From Dentipellis sp. KUC8613 (taxonomy: Eukaryota > Basidiomycota > Agaricomycetes > Russulales > Hericiaceae): a stretch of DNA of 64,000 nt. Location: positions 2,691-66,690 of the forward strand of contig NSJX01000076.1 of assembly GCA_002286715.1 (NCBI GenBank). Direction: 5' to 3'. The notes beneath the pieces were generated by a model. That model was not told where the DNA came from and made no database searches. It saw only the letters and a program-made list of their open reading frames with translations. This document shows positions 36,857 through 49,060 of this stretch, one piece after another. The number at the start of each line of letters is the position of its first letter. The stretch's first letter is position 1. A program made the position numbers and the translations under genes.

Positions 36857-39513
36857 ATGAACGAAATGCAGGTCATAGAGTAAGGCATTGTTCTCGTCTT
36901 TCTTCTGTCTCAGACTTCTGACACTTTGGCATGTTTACTAGATACATCACTCTTCCTTCAACGGCTGACTCTGCGGAGCACAGGTGAGAAGGCCACTGCA
37001 CATCTGAATAGGAACTTGTACTGACATTATACGCTCGTCTGCCTTCTGGTCCCAGTCAAAGTTCGCGGCCGTCAAACAGCGTGCCACCGCACCCGACGTC
37101 TCAAATATCATTCCACGCTGTCCCACCGCCACCTTTTGTCCCACATCCGCCATCTTTCATCCCAAACCCGCTATCGTTCGTCGCATACCCACCCCCTGCG
37201 CCCCCATGCCCGTCGTTTGTACTGGACCCCGCCCTTGCACCACCTTACCCCTCTTTCGCGCTGGACCCTGCACTTGCACCACCCCAGCTGCCCTCGGTGC
37301 AAATGCACCCACAAGTACAGTCTTTCCCTGGCCAGCCTCAATATCCCGAGCCGTAAGTAATGGCTTTATACGACCCATGCTCTCCGCTTATACCATATAT
37401 GTTAGTGCCGTTCCACACGCCGGGACCATTGCAATGGCGCCCTCGTCGGGACCTCGACAGACGCGGTCCCGAATGACAGCACAGCAGGGGGCGCAGAGGG
37501 TCCCCGGGCAGAAGAAGCAGCCTAAGCAGAAGGCGAAGAGAGCTGAGTGAGTACTTCTTTCGTCACTCGCCCCGGCGCCGGCATTCCCACTGACGATTCA
37601 TTGCCTGGCGATGCAGGGGGCCGAAGCCCATCCCTCACGACGAGGCCGGAATATATCCGGTATCGACTCGGGAGTGCGTCGGTACCGGGAAGGAGTGGGC
37701 GTGCCCCTTCCCCGGCTGCGAAGTTGCAGGCCATCAGTACTTTGGTCGCGTCCTGAAGCCCTGAACGCCCTGAACGGTGGCGCTTCAGGGCGTTCAGGGC
37801 GTTCAGGACGTTCAGGTTTCAGGGGTGCTTATTTACTTCTTCGTGAATGCTCAGGCAAGCCACTAATTATAACTGTATCTACAAAGTAGTACGGCCAAAT
37901 TATGTACATTGTAGTTTACAGGCACTGTGCGGAAGGAAGGGAGTGAACAATTACTATTGGATCATATGTATGAGAGTTGGTCCGCACACTGTGCTCGACA
38001 TTTTCACCTTCGACAAATCATAACGAGCAGTGCAGAAGCTCTTCGACAAGAGCACGCGGCACCAGCACGGCGCGCTCATCTTGCAGGGCACCGTAGCCAT
38101 GCACGACCAGTACCGGCTTCGAGCCCGAAGGCTCGCTCTTGTCACTGAGAGTGAGCCTGAAGGGTTAGTCAATCCTATGCAGTCGGGAAAGCTGACTGGC
38201 AAGAGACACATATATGATGTAGAGAAAAGGCAGTGGATATGAGGGAAGGCTGAGGTTGGAGGCTAGGGAGGTTGGAGAGCGTGAAGCGGGCTGCCGACAT
38301 CGAGACACCCGTAGGGACAACTGCATATGGCGGAATTAGAAATTCGCTAACACTTGCTGTATGCATAGCGGAGACGCACCTTGAAACACCTCCTAACACT
38401 CTGGACCCGTCGTCGATTGTAGAAGACTCTCAAAGTCGTGAAGGGAGTAAAAGCACGCGAGATCGTAAGTGTCGTCCGTGTTGAAGGCGTTTCAAACTCC
38501 GAAGGAATTCCGGCGCTTGCGCCGCGTTTGGCTCCCGTCGAGTCCTGCCACGTCGCAACTCTCATCATCGTCCATACAGACCCGTCCCTCCACCATGCAA
38601 GAAACACGACAAGAGTCTCCCATTCGGTGAGTAAATATGCTTTTCTGGCCCTTTTCACTCATTCAGAGTGCCTTACAGTTGTTTTATCGAAATTTTTTGC
38701 AACCTTGTTCACGTCCGAACCAACTCGCGCCCGCTTATCTCGCACCGCTGGGGGGAGTATTCGACACAGGTGAGTTACAAAACTGAACTCCTCAATGCTG
38801 GTACCTATATCTTTCATTGACAGGTACGTACATCTGTTCTATTTTCGTGTGCCCCTGCTCTCGCCGCCATCATGTCTCCCTCTTCCGCTGCTGTGCTCCA
38901 TGGGCGCTCGCAGGCGCTGCTCATTGTCACCATCCCGCTAAGCATTAGGGAGGAATGATGAGACCGCACATCGGGCCCGGGACACGGCATCATCATAATC
39001 ATGGATAAGTACGTTGAGCGTCCTGCTGTCGAGTATATGCATCTGCGTGCACAGAGCCGCGCAGGCGAGTTGTATTGACTTACATGACGGTGGTATATAA
39101 TACAGTGATAGCTACTAGCACAATTCCGTAGTGTATGATTCGTATAATGCATTCCTGCAGCCACGCGAGAGCCTGACGCCTCAGCATCATGAACGTCCTG
39201 AGCACCCTGAGCATCCTGAACACCCTGAGCACCCTGAAATGCCTCGTCCTGAATGGGTTTTGACATACCCTGAAGCCTGAAGACCTGAACGTCCTGAACA
39301 CCCTGAAATTCCCAAATATGGAAACCGTTCAGGGCGTTCAGGGTGACTCCCGAAGTACTGATGAGTGAAAGACAGTGAATGCGCGATGGGCATGCATTTC
39401 ACGGAGTGCCATGCAGAGGCCGGCAAGGTGCATCAGTGCACGCTTCTCGTCAAGGAGAAGACCGGAGTGCAGCAGATCCATGGCTGCACAATGTCCTACA
39501 AGGACGAGGACTG
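36857..39513 (+). pseudogene. Zinc-finger family member A, split by a mobile element
   Basis: Exons 36857-36879, 36941-36982, 37056-37352, 37406-37546 and 37617-37728 are nearly identical in sequence and phase to the intact gene at 42798-43959. The coding sequence stops at GCA (37726-37728), inside finger 1, and resumes with GTG at 39365 (VKDSECAMGMHF...). It then runs through finger 1's His pair and the start of finger 2, and breaks at about 39510 where unrelated-phase sequence begins. It is therefore both interrupted and missing finger 3. Confidence 0.75.
37730..39363. mobile_element. 1.63-kb element with short terminal and arrayed subterminal repeats
   Basis: The ends match in inverted orientation (CATCAGTACTT at 37732-37742; AAGTACTGATG at 39353-39363). 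Both ends carry clusters of CCTGAAC/GTTCAGG (37754-37826 and 39190-39345). Comparison with the uninterrupted paralogue at 43671-43677 shows insertion between GCA and GTG codons, with a possible 2-bp AG duplication. Subterminal arrays of short motifs are typical of transposase-binding regions of CACTA/hAT-like elements. No transposase is visible inside, so it is probably non-autonomous. Confidence 0.75.
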
Positions 39514-39760
39514 ACATTATGTACTTTTCGACACCCTTCCTTCACGGCCCTCTCTCCCTTTCCGCACCCCCGCCTTTTACACTCGACTCCTCCCTCGCAC
39601 TCCCGCATCCCCGATGTTCGTCCTAGACCCTTATCTCGCGCCTCTTCGCCCGCTTTTCGTGCTGGACCCTGCCTTTGCCCCAATTTATCCGCCCTCGGCG
39701 CAAGCGCAGTCCTCGGCAGAATTGACAGTCTTTGCTAGCACGGTTACGATCTCTCAGGAG
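39510..39760 (+). pseudogene. Zinc-finger family exon fragment (A2)
   Basis: Immediately after the break in member A, the sequence resumes with an earlier part of the same gene type: an intron-like stretch (actgacattatg) and a Pro-rich segment with FVLDPYLAPL and FVLDPAFAP, matching the third exon of members A and B. This junction is what unequal crossing-over between tandem copies would leave. Confidence 0.5.
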
Positions 39761-40904
39761 CTTGCAAGGTCTTCGAACCTTTTTAATCCCTTGAGAGATC
39801 GCGATGTGTTATCAAGTAGTGTCAGCTTTGCTAAGGCAGTCCCGCTGCGGACACATGTATCGGCACTATACGCTTTCTGCATCATACATAATTACTTTAC
39901 CCGTCTCATATTCATATTTGTGTTTAATGGATGAAATATCATTATATCGAGATAGCATAGCGTGGCGAACTCCCATACATTCGCAACGCACGCTAGACTG
40001 AGAGACTCGACGAGATGAGAGAATTACATGCGAGTTGTGAGTCCCGAGTAAGCTGCCTACACATTTACACGATCGACACGACCTAATACCTGCACGGCGC
40101 CCGTGATCAACGCATCCCGCCATTGAGGTGCCGAGCGAGACACGCTACGACCTGGTCTGCGAAGGAGCTCTGTAATCCCGTAGTTCGCATCCGCGCAAAC
40201 GCGCATGTGTAGTACGCCAACCTCGGGCCGAGGAGGCGGGGCGCCGCGGATTATTGGCTGAATTTTCTACTGCTTGCGCGAGCGCGTGAACGACAGGAGC
40301 GACGAGAATGGTTCGGTCATGTAACATTGTTCGAGTCGGGTGCGAAGGAGTCATGGTACGCGCTACAGCTGCCTTCGTGCCGCGAGTGGTGAAGAATGAG
40401 GCTCGGTATCGAGCTGAGGAAAACATGAATAGGCGTGGGCATCTCATTGGTTTGCGTTGCATGATTCTGCGACAGACGAGGTGTTTGAGAAAAAAGCGGG
40501 CGTGTGATGCAAGGGCCTCTCTGCGATTACATACCAACTGGTTGACGAGGGATATAGTCGTGATCCAGCGAGACATTGCGATACACATATCATAGACCTG
40601 GAGGCGTTGATCTAGCTGAGATAAGAATTTATCAAATTGAGGGTCGCGCACGGAAAGTATTTACATTCTTATTCGCATTTCACTTTCTCACAAGAGCTCA
40701 GTTGCCCGCTGGTCGCCTCCATGCTGTGACCTCGCCCTGCGTCGAGTTCAGCGCGTCTCTTTCAGGGATTACGAGTATCGACGCACCATATAGGCTTCTA
40801 AGCCATTCTAAGTGTCATGCTGTTGCGAGAGGTCACTGTGTGATCCTGCAGGTCCATGGCCGGTGAATTCAGGTCAGTGATCAGGAGCAAGTTCGAGTTG
40901 CCCG

Positions 40905-41520
40905 AGAAAGAGCGCCGGCGCCAGCTAGCGTGACAGTAGCGCTGAATGTCGCGTGACGTCACGCGTTTTTCCTGTCACTCATCCGTTTGCCCCCGCGTCC
41001 GAGCAGAAGAAAACGACAAACGCTTACGGAGGGATAGTTCGTGTACAAAAAAAATTGGAGTATGTTTCCTCGAACGCAAGAGAGATTCTTGTACTGTGTG
41101 AATAAAAATTCAGTCAAAGCAGGGTCACAACGCACGGACTACACGCCCCTTTTGGCAGTCTCGGTCTTCTTACTCCGAATCAACATCGACGCATGATGGA
41201 ACGACGAACTGACTCCTCCCCGCCACGAACGAGCTTTTGAAACTGATGAGCCTACGGGCGATGGCCAAATAACCTCTTGTCGGAAGAAACGTCCTAGAGG
41301 TCAGTCATATAAGCCGCGAGACCTTCAAAGCTGACCAGATCATTTGCGCTATCGAAACACATAGATGGGTCGCCACTGGTGCCATCTGGCGGAGGCGGAC
41401 ACACTCGTCAGGACTGGGTGACTGCAATGAAGGTAAATATCTGTGTAGCCTCGCCGACATCAGCGGGTGTCTGGAAACGGCCAGTCGGGTGAGCAGTCGC
41501 AGATGCACGAAGAGTCATGT
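40905..41520 (-). repeat. CRE-palindrome repeat, copy 1
   Basis: Contains the perfect palindrome CGCGTGACGTCACGCG at about 40954-40969 and, read on the minus strand, the landmark gttgattcggagtaagaagacc. Both recur in the same order at 48480-49060 and 52020-52520. Confidence 0.6.
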
Positions 41521-41639
41521 TATCAATGAATCTCACTCACTACGTTGCGTTCAGGACCTACAGCACTCATGTTATCGTTGAAAGAAAATCCCCTGACTAC
41601 TTATGGGAGTAAAACTGCGACAGCGATGGTTGGATGCGA

Positions 41640-41990
41640 GGCAAGCGGGTTTCTGATTGTAGGTAAGTGCGCAAAGAGATTATCCTTGTCTTATGCATCA
41701 CTATCTCTTGTAGGCTGGTTCAATGACTGCGTTGTTCACGAGATTAGGAATAGAAGAGACCCACCAGAGGAGTTATATGGAATGGTACGTGAAAGTTCGG
41801 CTGTGCCGAACTCACTCGGCGTACTCAGGCTTGAGTTTCGCATGCATGTATCGCATGAGGCAGCGATTTTCTGATTGCAGGTAAGAATTCATGGTTGAAC
41901 GAAATGATCCTTATCTTACGCATGATCGGTTCTCGAAGGCTGCGTCAGAGATTGTCTTACGCACGAGCTTGAGAATAGAACAGACATACC
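41640..41990 (+). repeat. Diverged tandem duplication (unit about 220 bp)
   Basis: The block ttctgattgtaggtaag...ggctg...acgagattaggaatagaagag is repeated about 219 bp downstream as ttctgattgcaggtaag...ggctg...acgagcttgagaatagaacag. Each unit looks like intron-exon-intron, but no protein family was recognised. Confidence 0.45.
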
Positions 41991-42797
41991 AACGCTGCTA
42001 ATGCGCCAGGTTCGTCATACGGGCCTACGGCCGGGTGAGCCCAACTGAATGAATGACAAGGCGGGGATCATGGAGAACACTTCGGGGTGTCGACACGAGA
42101 CAGAAAGATGCGCGCGTGATACCCAGGGACGGCAATCCTGCCAGTGGGACGTATAATACCCTCCCCCGCTTGCGTGCGGCTGGCAGAGCGACCTATAGCG
42201 ACGACCCCGAAAGACCGCGTCAATATCATTCAGCCCACCATGCTAGGCCAGTGGAGGTGGCATGCATTACCACCTGCACAAACCGTCCTCGACGCGCGCG
42301 TTCGCCGTAGCTGGCCCTGCTTCTCATCGACGTCAATGCGGCTGTCGCGAATTTCCGCAGATTCGCATCTACAAGGTCGGAAACATGGTGAGTAGCACTG
42401 GAAGATGACAGACATAAAATGCTGAATGCACCCATCAGATACTGGACAATACGCCCTCGGGGGAGCAGCAATTCGACACTTTGACCGAGCATTGTGCCTT
42501 GTCATTGTGTTGCCCTGTTGAATTCGTCGGACAATCAAATACCTTCGTACGTCCCGTGCCTTTGTTTGTTCTCGCTCGCAGGCCACGGCCACGTGCCGGG
42601 TCCACATTTCGAATGAACGGGATCGTGGACGCGTCGCCATCAATCGAACCTCGGAAGCAGCCGCATTCAACCCAGTCCAACCTTCTCCGCCCCTGCTCCT
42701 CCTTCCTCCTCCACTCAACAACATTTGCGCGTCGCTTTCTCCGCGTATCCTACCCTTCAGAGACACCCCAAACACAAACGACCAGTACATCAGCGAA

Positions 42798-43959
42798 ATG
42801 CAGGTCATAGAGTAAGGCATTGTTCTCGTCTTTCTTTTGTCTCAGACTTCTGACGCTTTGGCATGTTTAGTAGATACATCACTCTTCCTTCAACAGCTGA
42901 CTCTGCGGAGCCCAGGTGAGAAGGCCACTGCGCATATGGATTGGAACTCGTACTAACGTTATATGCACTCATTTGCCTTCTGATCCCAGTCAAAGTTCGC
43001 GGCCGTCAAACAGCGTGCCACCGCATCCGACATCTCAAATATCATTCCACGCCGTCCCACCGCCACCTTTTGTCCCACATCCGCCATCTTTCATCCCAAA
43101 CCCGCTATCGTTCGTCGCATACCCACCCCCTGCGCCCCCATGCCCGTCGTTTGTACTGGACCCCGCCCTTGCACCACCTTACCCCTCTTTCGCGCTGGAC
43201 CCTGCACTTTCCCCACGCCAGCTGTCCTCGGTGCAAATGCACCCACAAGTACAGTCTTTCCCTGGCCAGCCTCAATATCCCGAGCCGTGAGTAATGGCTT
43301 TATACCTCCCATGCTCTCCGCTTATGCCATATATGTTAGTGCCGTTCCACACGCCGGGACCATTGCAATGGCGCCCTCGTCGGGACCTCGACGGACACGG
43401 TCCCAAAAGACAGTACGGCAGGGGGCGCAGAGGGTCCCCAGGCAGACGAGGCCGGCGAAGCAGAAGGCGAAGAGAGCTGGGTGAGTACTTCTTTCCCCAC
43501 TCACCCCGGCGCCGGCATTCCTACTGACAATTCGGTGCCTGGCGATGCAGGGGGCCGAAGCCCATCCCTCATGACGAGGCTGGAATCTATCCAGTATCGA
43601 CCGAAGAATGTGTCGGTGCCGGGAAGGCGTGGGCATGCCCCTTCCCCGACTGCGAAGTTGCAGTGAAAGACAGTGAATGCGCGATGGGCGCGCATTTCAC
43701 GGAGTGCCATGCAGGGGCCGGCAAGGTGCATCAGTGCACGCTTCTCGTCAAGGAGAAGACCGGCGTGCAGCAGATCCGCAGCTGCGCAATGTCCTACAAG
43801 GACGAACGAGGACTGGGAAGGCATGTCCTGAACTTCCACATGGGGCTGGGGAAGAAGGTGTGCACGCGGTGCGGCGAAACCCTCGTCCGCGCGATGGATC
43901 GGGATGGATCAGGCTCTTCGTATATGGCACGCCACCTGAAGGTTTGCAAGGGGCGTTAG
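42798..43959 (+). CDS. Proline-rich three-zinc-finger protein (member B), 300 aa
   Basis: Exons 42798-42811, 42874-42915, 42990-43286, 43340-43480 and 43551-43959 join in frame, every intron in phase 2. The first 100 residues are Pro-rich with repeats of PxPPPFVPHPP and (F/A)LDPAL type. A Lys/Arg-rich stretch (RQTRPAKQKAKRA) before residue 165 is a likely nuclear localisation signal. Finger 1 is C194-x4-C199...H213-x4-H218, finger 2 uses C227/C243 with H256-x4-H261, and finger 3 is C269-x2-C272...H293-x3-C297. The conserved linker HMGLGKK lies between fingers 2 and 3. A nucleic-acid-binding or transcription-factor role is likely but unproven. The true start could lie upstream, since the frame is open 5' of the ATG. 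I do not recognise a named family. Confidence 0.68.
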
Positions 43960-44699
43960 GAGGGTATGTGATGGGACCGTTCATCTCTCTGCGCTTATCG
44001 GTGTCTGTGAGTTGGTGTTTCCTGTCATGATGTATATTGAGTCTAACCATGCCTTGTTCCAGCTTCCGTTGTCTCTTATTTATCTCTGTATCCATGCCCT
44101 CGTTTGTTGCTACGTCTAGACTGTAGCCTAGGTAATGTGTATCGACCATCCCTGTTTGCTGTACGGCATACCTCCCTCGCACCCTTGTCATGTTTCCGTC
44201 TCGCTCATCATTTGATAATGTTTCGTACCCTTTATCTGGTCTTATTACTTCACGAGTTGTCTTTATATTCATACCATTTCTTGTGCTTTGTCTATCCTCC
44301 TACTACCCGTGCCCCCAATCGCATTTTCACTTAGTGGATCAAATATACTTCAACTCGAGCTAACGACGGCGGGACAAAGCACGGAGCCGCGTCTCCCATG
44401 ACGAGACGTCGTCTGAAATTCTGCTCGGAGTCTCTGGTGATCCCACCTAAGATCGTTACTGCCCCATTTATTGCGAGCAGTGCTGTCTCCATTTCTCGAA
44501 CGTCGAATTTACTGAACCCTTAGCCTTGACGAAGCAATTTCGAGGGTCAATGAAGTTGTTGCGTGAGTACTGGCTTCAGGTGGATTCGAACGCGCGAACT
44601 TGAAGTCAATGCGATAAGATAACGCCGCGGGCAGATCTTCACATCTGAGTCCTTCACCTCCTCCTCCTCATCTTGTCTCCTCCTGTCTCTGCTACAACC
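43960..44699. other. Intergenic region before ADE8
   Basis: Holds the 3' flank of member B and the promoter/leader of ADE8 (CT-rich tract 44650-44695). A ggtggattcgaac string at 44580-44592 resembles a tRNA T-arm but does not fold (see rejected items). Confidence 0.4.
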
Positions 44700-45396
44700 A
44701 TGGCAGACGAAAAGCGTCCTCGACGCATCGTTGTCCTCATCTCTGGATCAGGTATCATACTGAAACTGACATCTTTCCGAACAGAACTAACATGTCGTCC
44801 CAGGGACGAATCTCCAAGCCCTCATCGACGCCCAAAACACACCCGCCCTCCCCAACACCCAAATCGTGCTCGTCCTCTCCAACCGCAAAGCCGCCTACGG
44901 CCTCACGCGTGCCACCAGCGCCACGCCCCCCATCCCAACCGACTACCTCGCGCTGCAGCCGTACCTCAAAGCGCATGCCGCCGCGGGCGCAACGCGCCCG
45001 GACTACGACCGCGAGGTCGCGCGCCGTGTCGCCGCCGCGCAGCCGGACCTTGTCGTCCTTGCAGGGTGGATGCACGTCCTCAGCGAGCCGTTCCTCGACG
45101 CGCTCGCGCCGACACCGGTCATCAACCTCCACCCCGCGCTCCCGGGCGCGTTCGACGGCGCGCACGCGATCGAGCGCGCGTACGCCGCGTTCCAGGCGGG
45201 CGAGGTCGACCGCGTCGGCGCGATGGTGCATCGCGTCGTGAAGGAGGTCGATCGCGGCGAGCCGCTTGTCGTGAGGGAGGTGGAGATACAGAAGGGCGAG
45301 CCGCTGGAGGCGTTTGAGGAGCGTCTGCACCGGGCGGAGTGGGAGATTATTGTCGAGGGCGCGCGGAAGGCCTTGGATGAGGTGAGGCCGCCGTAG
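44700..45396 (+). CDS. ADE8: Phosphoribosylglycinamide formyltransferase (GAR transformylase), 214 aa
   Basis: Exons 44700-44751 and 44804-45396 encode a monofunctional GAR transformylase (EC 2.1.2.2), which transfers the formyl group of 10-formyltetrahydrofolate to GAR in step 3 of purine synthesis, in the cytosol. The phosphate loop GSGTNLQ spans residues 16-22. The catalytic region INLHPALPGAF supplies Asn125 and His127. The conserved Asp is D167 in VHRVVKEVDRGE, equivalent to E. coli PurN Asn106/His108/Asp144. Length equals the yeast Ade8 and bacterial PurN size. The single intron splits the phosphate-loop codon. The gene appears intact and is an island of housekeeping function inside the repetitive zinc-finger cluster. 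Confidence 0.95.
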
Positions 45397-47202
45397 GTGG
45401 TGTGGATGTGCTGGAAGGAAATGCTGTACGATATGCGGAGAGATGGAGACGTAGGGGTCACAGCAGAGGCAAGTCATTCTTACGGATCTATGCAGGAGGG
45501 AGGATATATCAACTACGCCCTAGAAAGCTCATCTATATGCTTAGCTTCTATACACAAAAATAGTGTCCACCTCCAGTCGTCGACGCGCCTGAGCGATCTC
45601 GATAGCGCTGCCGTTGTATTTTATTCCGAGGAAACTCGCGCTCGGACAGGCAGTGTGAGTAGTAGTCGAAGGATATCTTCCTTCGCGTACTCTTCTATCT
45701 CCACGACTAGGCTGCACGAGTCCGTTTTGCGATTATTTGACCATCCGTACGTTCCTCTGTTGCTAACCGGAGAGCCAGATCCTTTTTATATGTTTCGCAG
45801 CCTTGCACAAACGTGAGATCTTACGTCTGTGACGAGCATTATCTCGAATGCTGCCATGGCGTAGGATTCAACCACATACCCGTCAACAGTTATAGCCGAT
45901 GGAGCAGGCAGTCTAAGCTCGACGTAAGTACCCTACATCCAGCTATTGGCTAGCCTGCTGTCTCTCGCAGTCGCTGTGAGTATCGTAGCTTATTTGGTCC
46001 GCGGTCGTCTCTTTTCCATTCGCAAAGTAGACGCCGGTCTCGGACCTAGATCCCAGCGGATTTTGGGTGTCGGCAGTTGCAAACGACCGTCTTTCATGAT
46101 TCTGAGCGACACTATACATCCGCTCATGTTCCCGGGACCTCAAACTTGCTGCAAGCCCGAAGCCAGTGGACGTTCGGCCTTCCCTACCATCTCCCAGTCC
46201 ATGGCGTGACCTCGACTCCCCCCCTGCCCTCCCCCCCTGACATGTGACTGCGGGCTCCACTCTCTTTCGCACTTGATCTCGGATAGGTCAGCCGTGTGGA
46301 GCATTCGCCTGTCGTGCCTGGATGTCCAGGTTGGAGGGCCGTGACGGCATCATTGGCGGAAGCCGATGGATGGTGTACAACACGTTCACGACTGCTTCGT
46401 CGACATGGAGGACGGAAAACCAGTATCAATGGCTAGGGTCAATTCGTAGCATGCCTAGAGTTCAAAATAAGCCTTCCTTGATGTCACAAAAATCCAAAAC
46501 GCATTATGGCCTGAAGAAATCGAGCTTCAGAGCGCGTCGACTCAACATACTTCCCCGAAGCCTTCTGCTGAGCTGTAGGCGCTATGAGGCTCGCTCTGAG
46601 TGCTGTAGCCCTGAGCGCCGGTAAGGCCCCCCCCCTGCCTTTCGCCATGACGTTCCCTACATGCTCCGGACCCATTCTCGTCTGTCTCCACTTCTGCTGA
46701 CACGATGATGAATGTAAGCGCATCCCGTAGCTATCCGTCTTCGCGCTCGACTCGAGCCACGCGATACCATCGGACCATGGTTAAGCTCGTCGCGCCCCGT
46801 TCTTCTGCACCATCGCGGACAGGCAACCCGTCTCGTAGGAGTCCGATGTGTAAAATGATTCTGTATTCTGGAGTCCCTGTCGGGGCGCGAGCGCCCCTTC
46901 ATCATATCAAGGGTTCAAATGGAGAAGTAGGTAGCAAGAAGATGTGCACGGTACGAGGCGCGGGAGCGAAGAGGTATTTAATGTAGAGAATGATGAACGA
47001 AACAGAGATGAGATGAAGAAGTGAAGGGGACAAGACACGAAGCAGGGAGGGACATAGCCGAAGCAGATTGCTTGTGCTAGACTGGATGCAGCGACAAACG
47101 AGGGTTTGGATGCAACGACAACAGATGGATGGACAAGGTATCGTCAGGCTCGGCGTACATCACGACAAGAAGCATCGACTAACAGAGACAAATGCGACAT
47201 CG
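45397..47202. other. No gene recognised
   Basis: Short open frames on both strands lack any family resemblance, and I see no clear repeats shared with the neighbours. Confidence 0.35.
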
Positions 47203-48025
47203 TCAAAGCACAGAGGAATGAATAGGTCCATCCAATGGTACTGTCTCCTCACCTCTCCTCACGCCTCTGCAAGTGTCCATGTGACGTGCCATAGCGGAAG
47301 AGTTCAATCCACGTGTATTCACGCCGCGAACGATGATTTTACCGCACACCGAGCACGCCCTCCGTCCCAGCCCCATGTGAAAGGACAAGACATGCCTCCC
47401 CAGCCCCCTTGCATGCTTATACGATATGGCGCAGCGACGGACCTCCTGCGACCCAGTCTTCTCTTTGACAAGGAGTGCACAAGCGTACTTCCCGCCACCC
47501 TTCAAGGGGTACTCCTGCGCAAAGTGGTTACTTATGTCAGCCTCGGTGTCCCGGATCTCTTCAACGCAGCCCGGGAAGGAAAATTCCCATGCAAACTGCC
47601 CGGTGTTATAACGTTCCTCGCCTATCGCCGGATACGCTTCGGTCTTGCCGTACGGCGCAGGCCTCTTCAGCCCCCTGCAAAGCAAAGCAGCCGGTCGTCA
47701 GCAAGATCACGGGGACTGACATGCACTGCGTGCTTACTGTCCTGTCTTTGCCCGGCTCCGCGCATCTTTACGAGCCTTGTTCGTGCGCTGGGGCCCTGAC
47801 GAGGGCGCTACTCCCACAGCTCCGGAAGTTGGAACCGTACTGTATGTGCAGCATGAGTGAAGAAGGTAGGAAGCAGTCGGCTTATGCCTACGGCTCGGCA
47901 GACTGAAGGGCGCTGGGACGCGCTTCGCCTCTCGGAGTAAGGGAGCGCTCTCGTACCGACGGCGTCTTGGACGGCGCGTTGTCGGGCGCGTTAGAAGTGG
48001 CGCTAGATTTCGAAGTAGAGGGCAT
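47203..48025 (-). CDS. Three-zinc-finger protein (member C), 235 aa
   Basis: Exons 48025-47892, 47839-47738 and 47674-47203 join in frame with phase-2 introns, as in member B. The N terminus is short and Ser/Pro-rich (MPSTSKSSATSNAPDN); the long proline exon of B is absent. The second exon has the family signature VAPSSGPQRT followed by basic residues. The last exon carries the fingers: the first has lost its first Cys (WEFSFPGC instead of WxCPFPxC), the second is RRCAISYKHARGLGRH...FH, then HMGLGRRACSVCG and RHMDTC. An extra 16-residue tail follows. Loss of one Cys suggests finger 1 no longer binds zinc. Possible regulator, function unknown. Confidence 0.7.
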
Positions 48026-48479
48026 ATTGGGTGACGTGTTTTAGCGACGAGAGCGAAAGTGCGTCGGGAGATGCACTTTTGGGGGCTTGCGACTGGCTAT
48101 TTAAGTAGAAGAAGAGGATGCAGTGCATCAGGTGGCATTGAAAGGCAGAAGAGGTGGTGGCATAGAAGTCGGAACCGGTCGTGTGTAGGATTTAAGGACG
48201 GAAGGGGTCGTGGCAGGGGATCGTGGCACCTCGGCAATCCTGTATACCGTGTTAGCAGACGCTCCGACTCGGCCACAAAGGTCGCGTCTCACCTGTATAC
48301 AGTTTCAGGCTCCAAAATGCGGCTGAGAGACGTGCTAGACGGGTATCGAGAATGCGTGGCAGTGAATAAAGTTGACGGCAAAGTCTACCTGGACGCGCAG
48401 TAATTGCAGCTGGTCTGTGAGAATTGTCGAGGTATAAGTGTCGGAATGATTTCGTCCGACCTTTAACTCTCGCCTGAAA
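48026..48479. other. 5' region of member C, no gene recognised
   Basis: A plus-strand frame of 115 codons at 48059-48403 overlaps the likely promoter and has no match. Confidence 0.3.
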
Positions 48480-49060
48480 TCAAAGATCCACTCGCCTTGC
48501 GAAAGCCCATACTGTCATCGCGGAATGTGCGCTTCAGTGGCCAACCACGATTCAGTATCATTATCGCGGCGGCATGGAACGTTGTTGAACTTGGTGAGTT
48601 GCATTCATCGGTAACAAAATCGCTTGCATTCACTGCCACTCACCGCAGACATATACTCGTACTAGCGAGCGCCAAAGTAAAGATTCTTGTCATCCTAGTC
48701 ATCGAGAGTTCGAGCCTGCGCGCCCGTCAAAACCAGTGTGCGACGTGGTTCGTTGTCACGATCAAGGTTGATCGGAGTACAAAGACCGGGACTGAGGGGC
48801 GCGTATTCAAGTTTGTGCATTGTGGCACCGTCTTCACTGTATTCCTGCCAACACAGTACGAGCATCTCCCATGTATCAACAAAAGCATTTGTTATACACG
48901 AGTTCCTCACCTTTGGAAGCTGTTTTTTTTTGTCCTGGAACTCGGAGGGAAACGGCAGAATTGCAGGGAAAACGCGTGACGTCACGCGACACGATGCGTC
49001 ACGCCGACCCTGAAGTCGAGCTTCACGAGCTCACTAGCCATAAGTAACGAAGCCACGCGC
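48480..49060 (+). repeat. CRE-palindrome repeat, copy 2
   Basis: Shares gttgatcggagtacaaagacc (48766-48786) and the palindrome CGCGTGACGTCACGCG (about 48973-48988) with copies at 40905-41520 (inverted) and 52020-52520. Overall identity is low to moderate. A plus-strand frame of 160 codons (48497-48979) lies inside but has no recognised domain. Confidence 0.6.

Larger units (their letters stand above)
39761..42480. other. No intact gene; repeat copy and local tandem duplication
   Basis: Holds the minus-orientation copy of the CRE-palindrome repeat (about 40900-41520) and a diverged tandem duplication at 41640-41990. Remaining open frames are unconvincing. Confidence 0.35.

Noticed and set aside
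44570..44645. Possible minus-strand tRNA (GTTCGAATCC string)
   Set aside because: The T-loop string is present, but the flanking bases do not pair into a 5-bp T-stem and I found no matching acceptor stem or A-box.
45500..47000. Hidden gene between ADE8 and member C
   Set aside because: Only short frames with no family resemblance and no phase-compatible exon chain.
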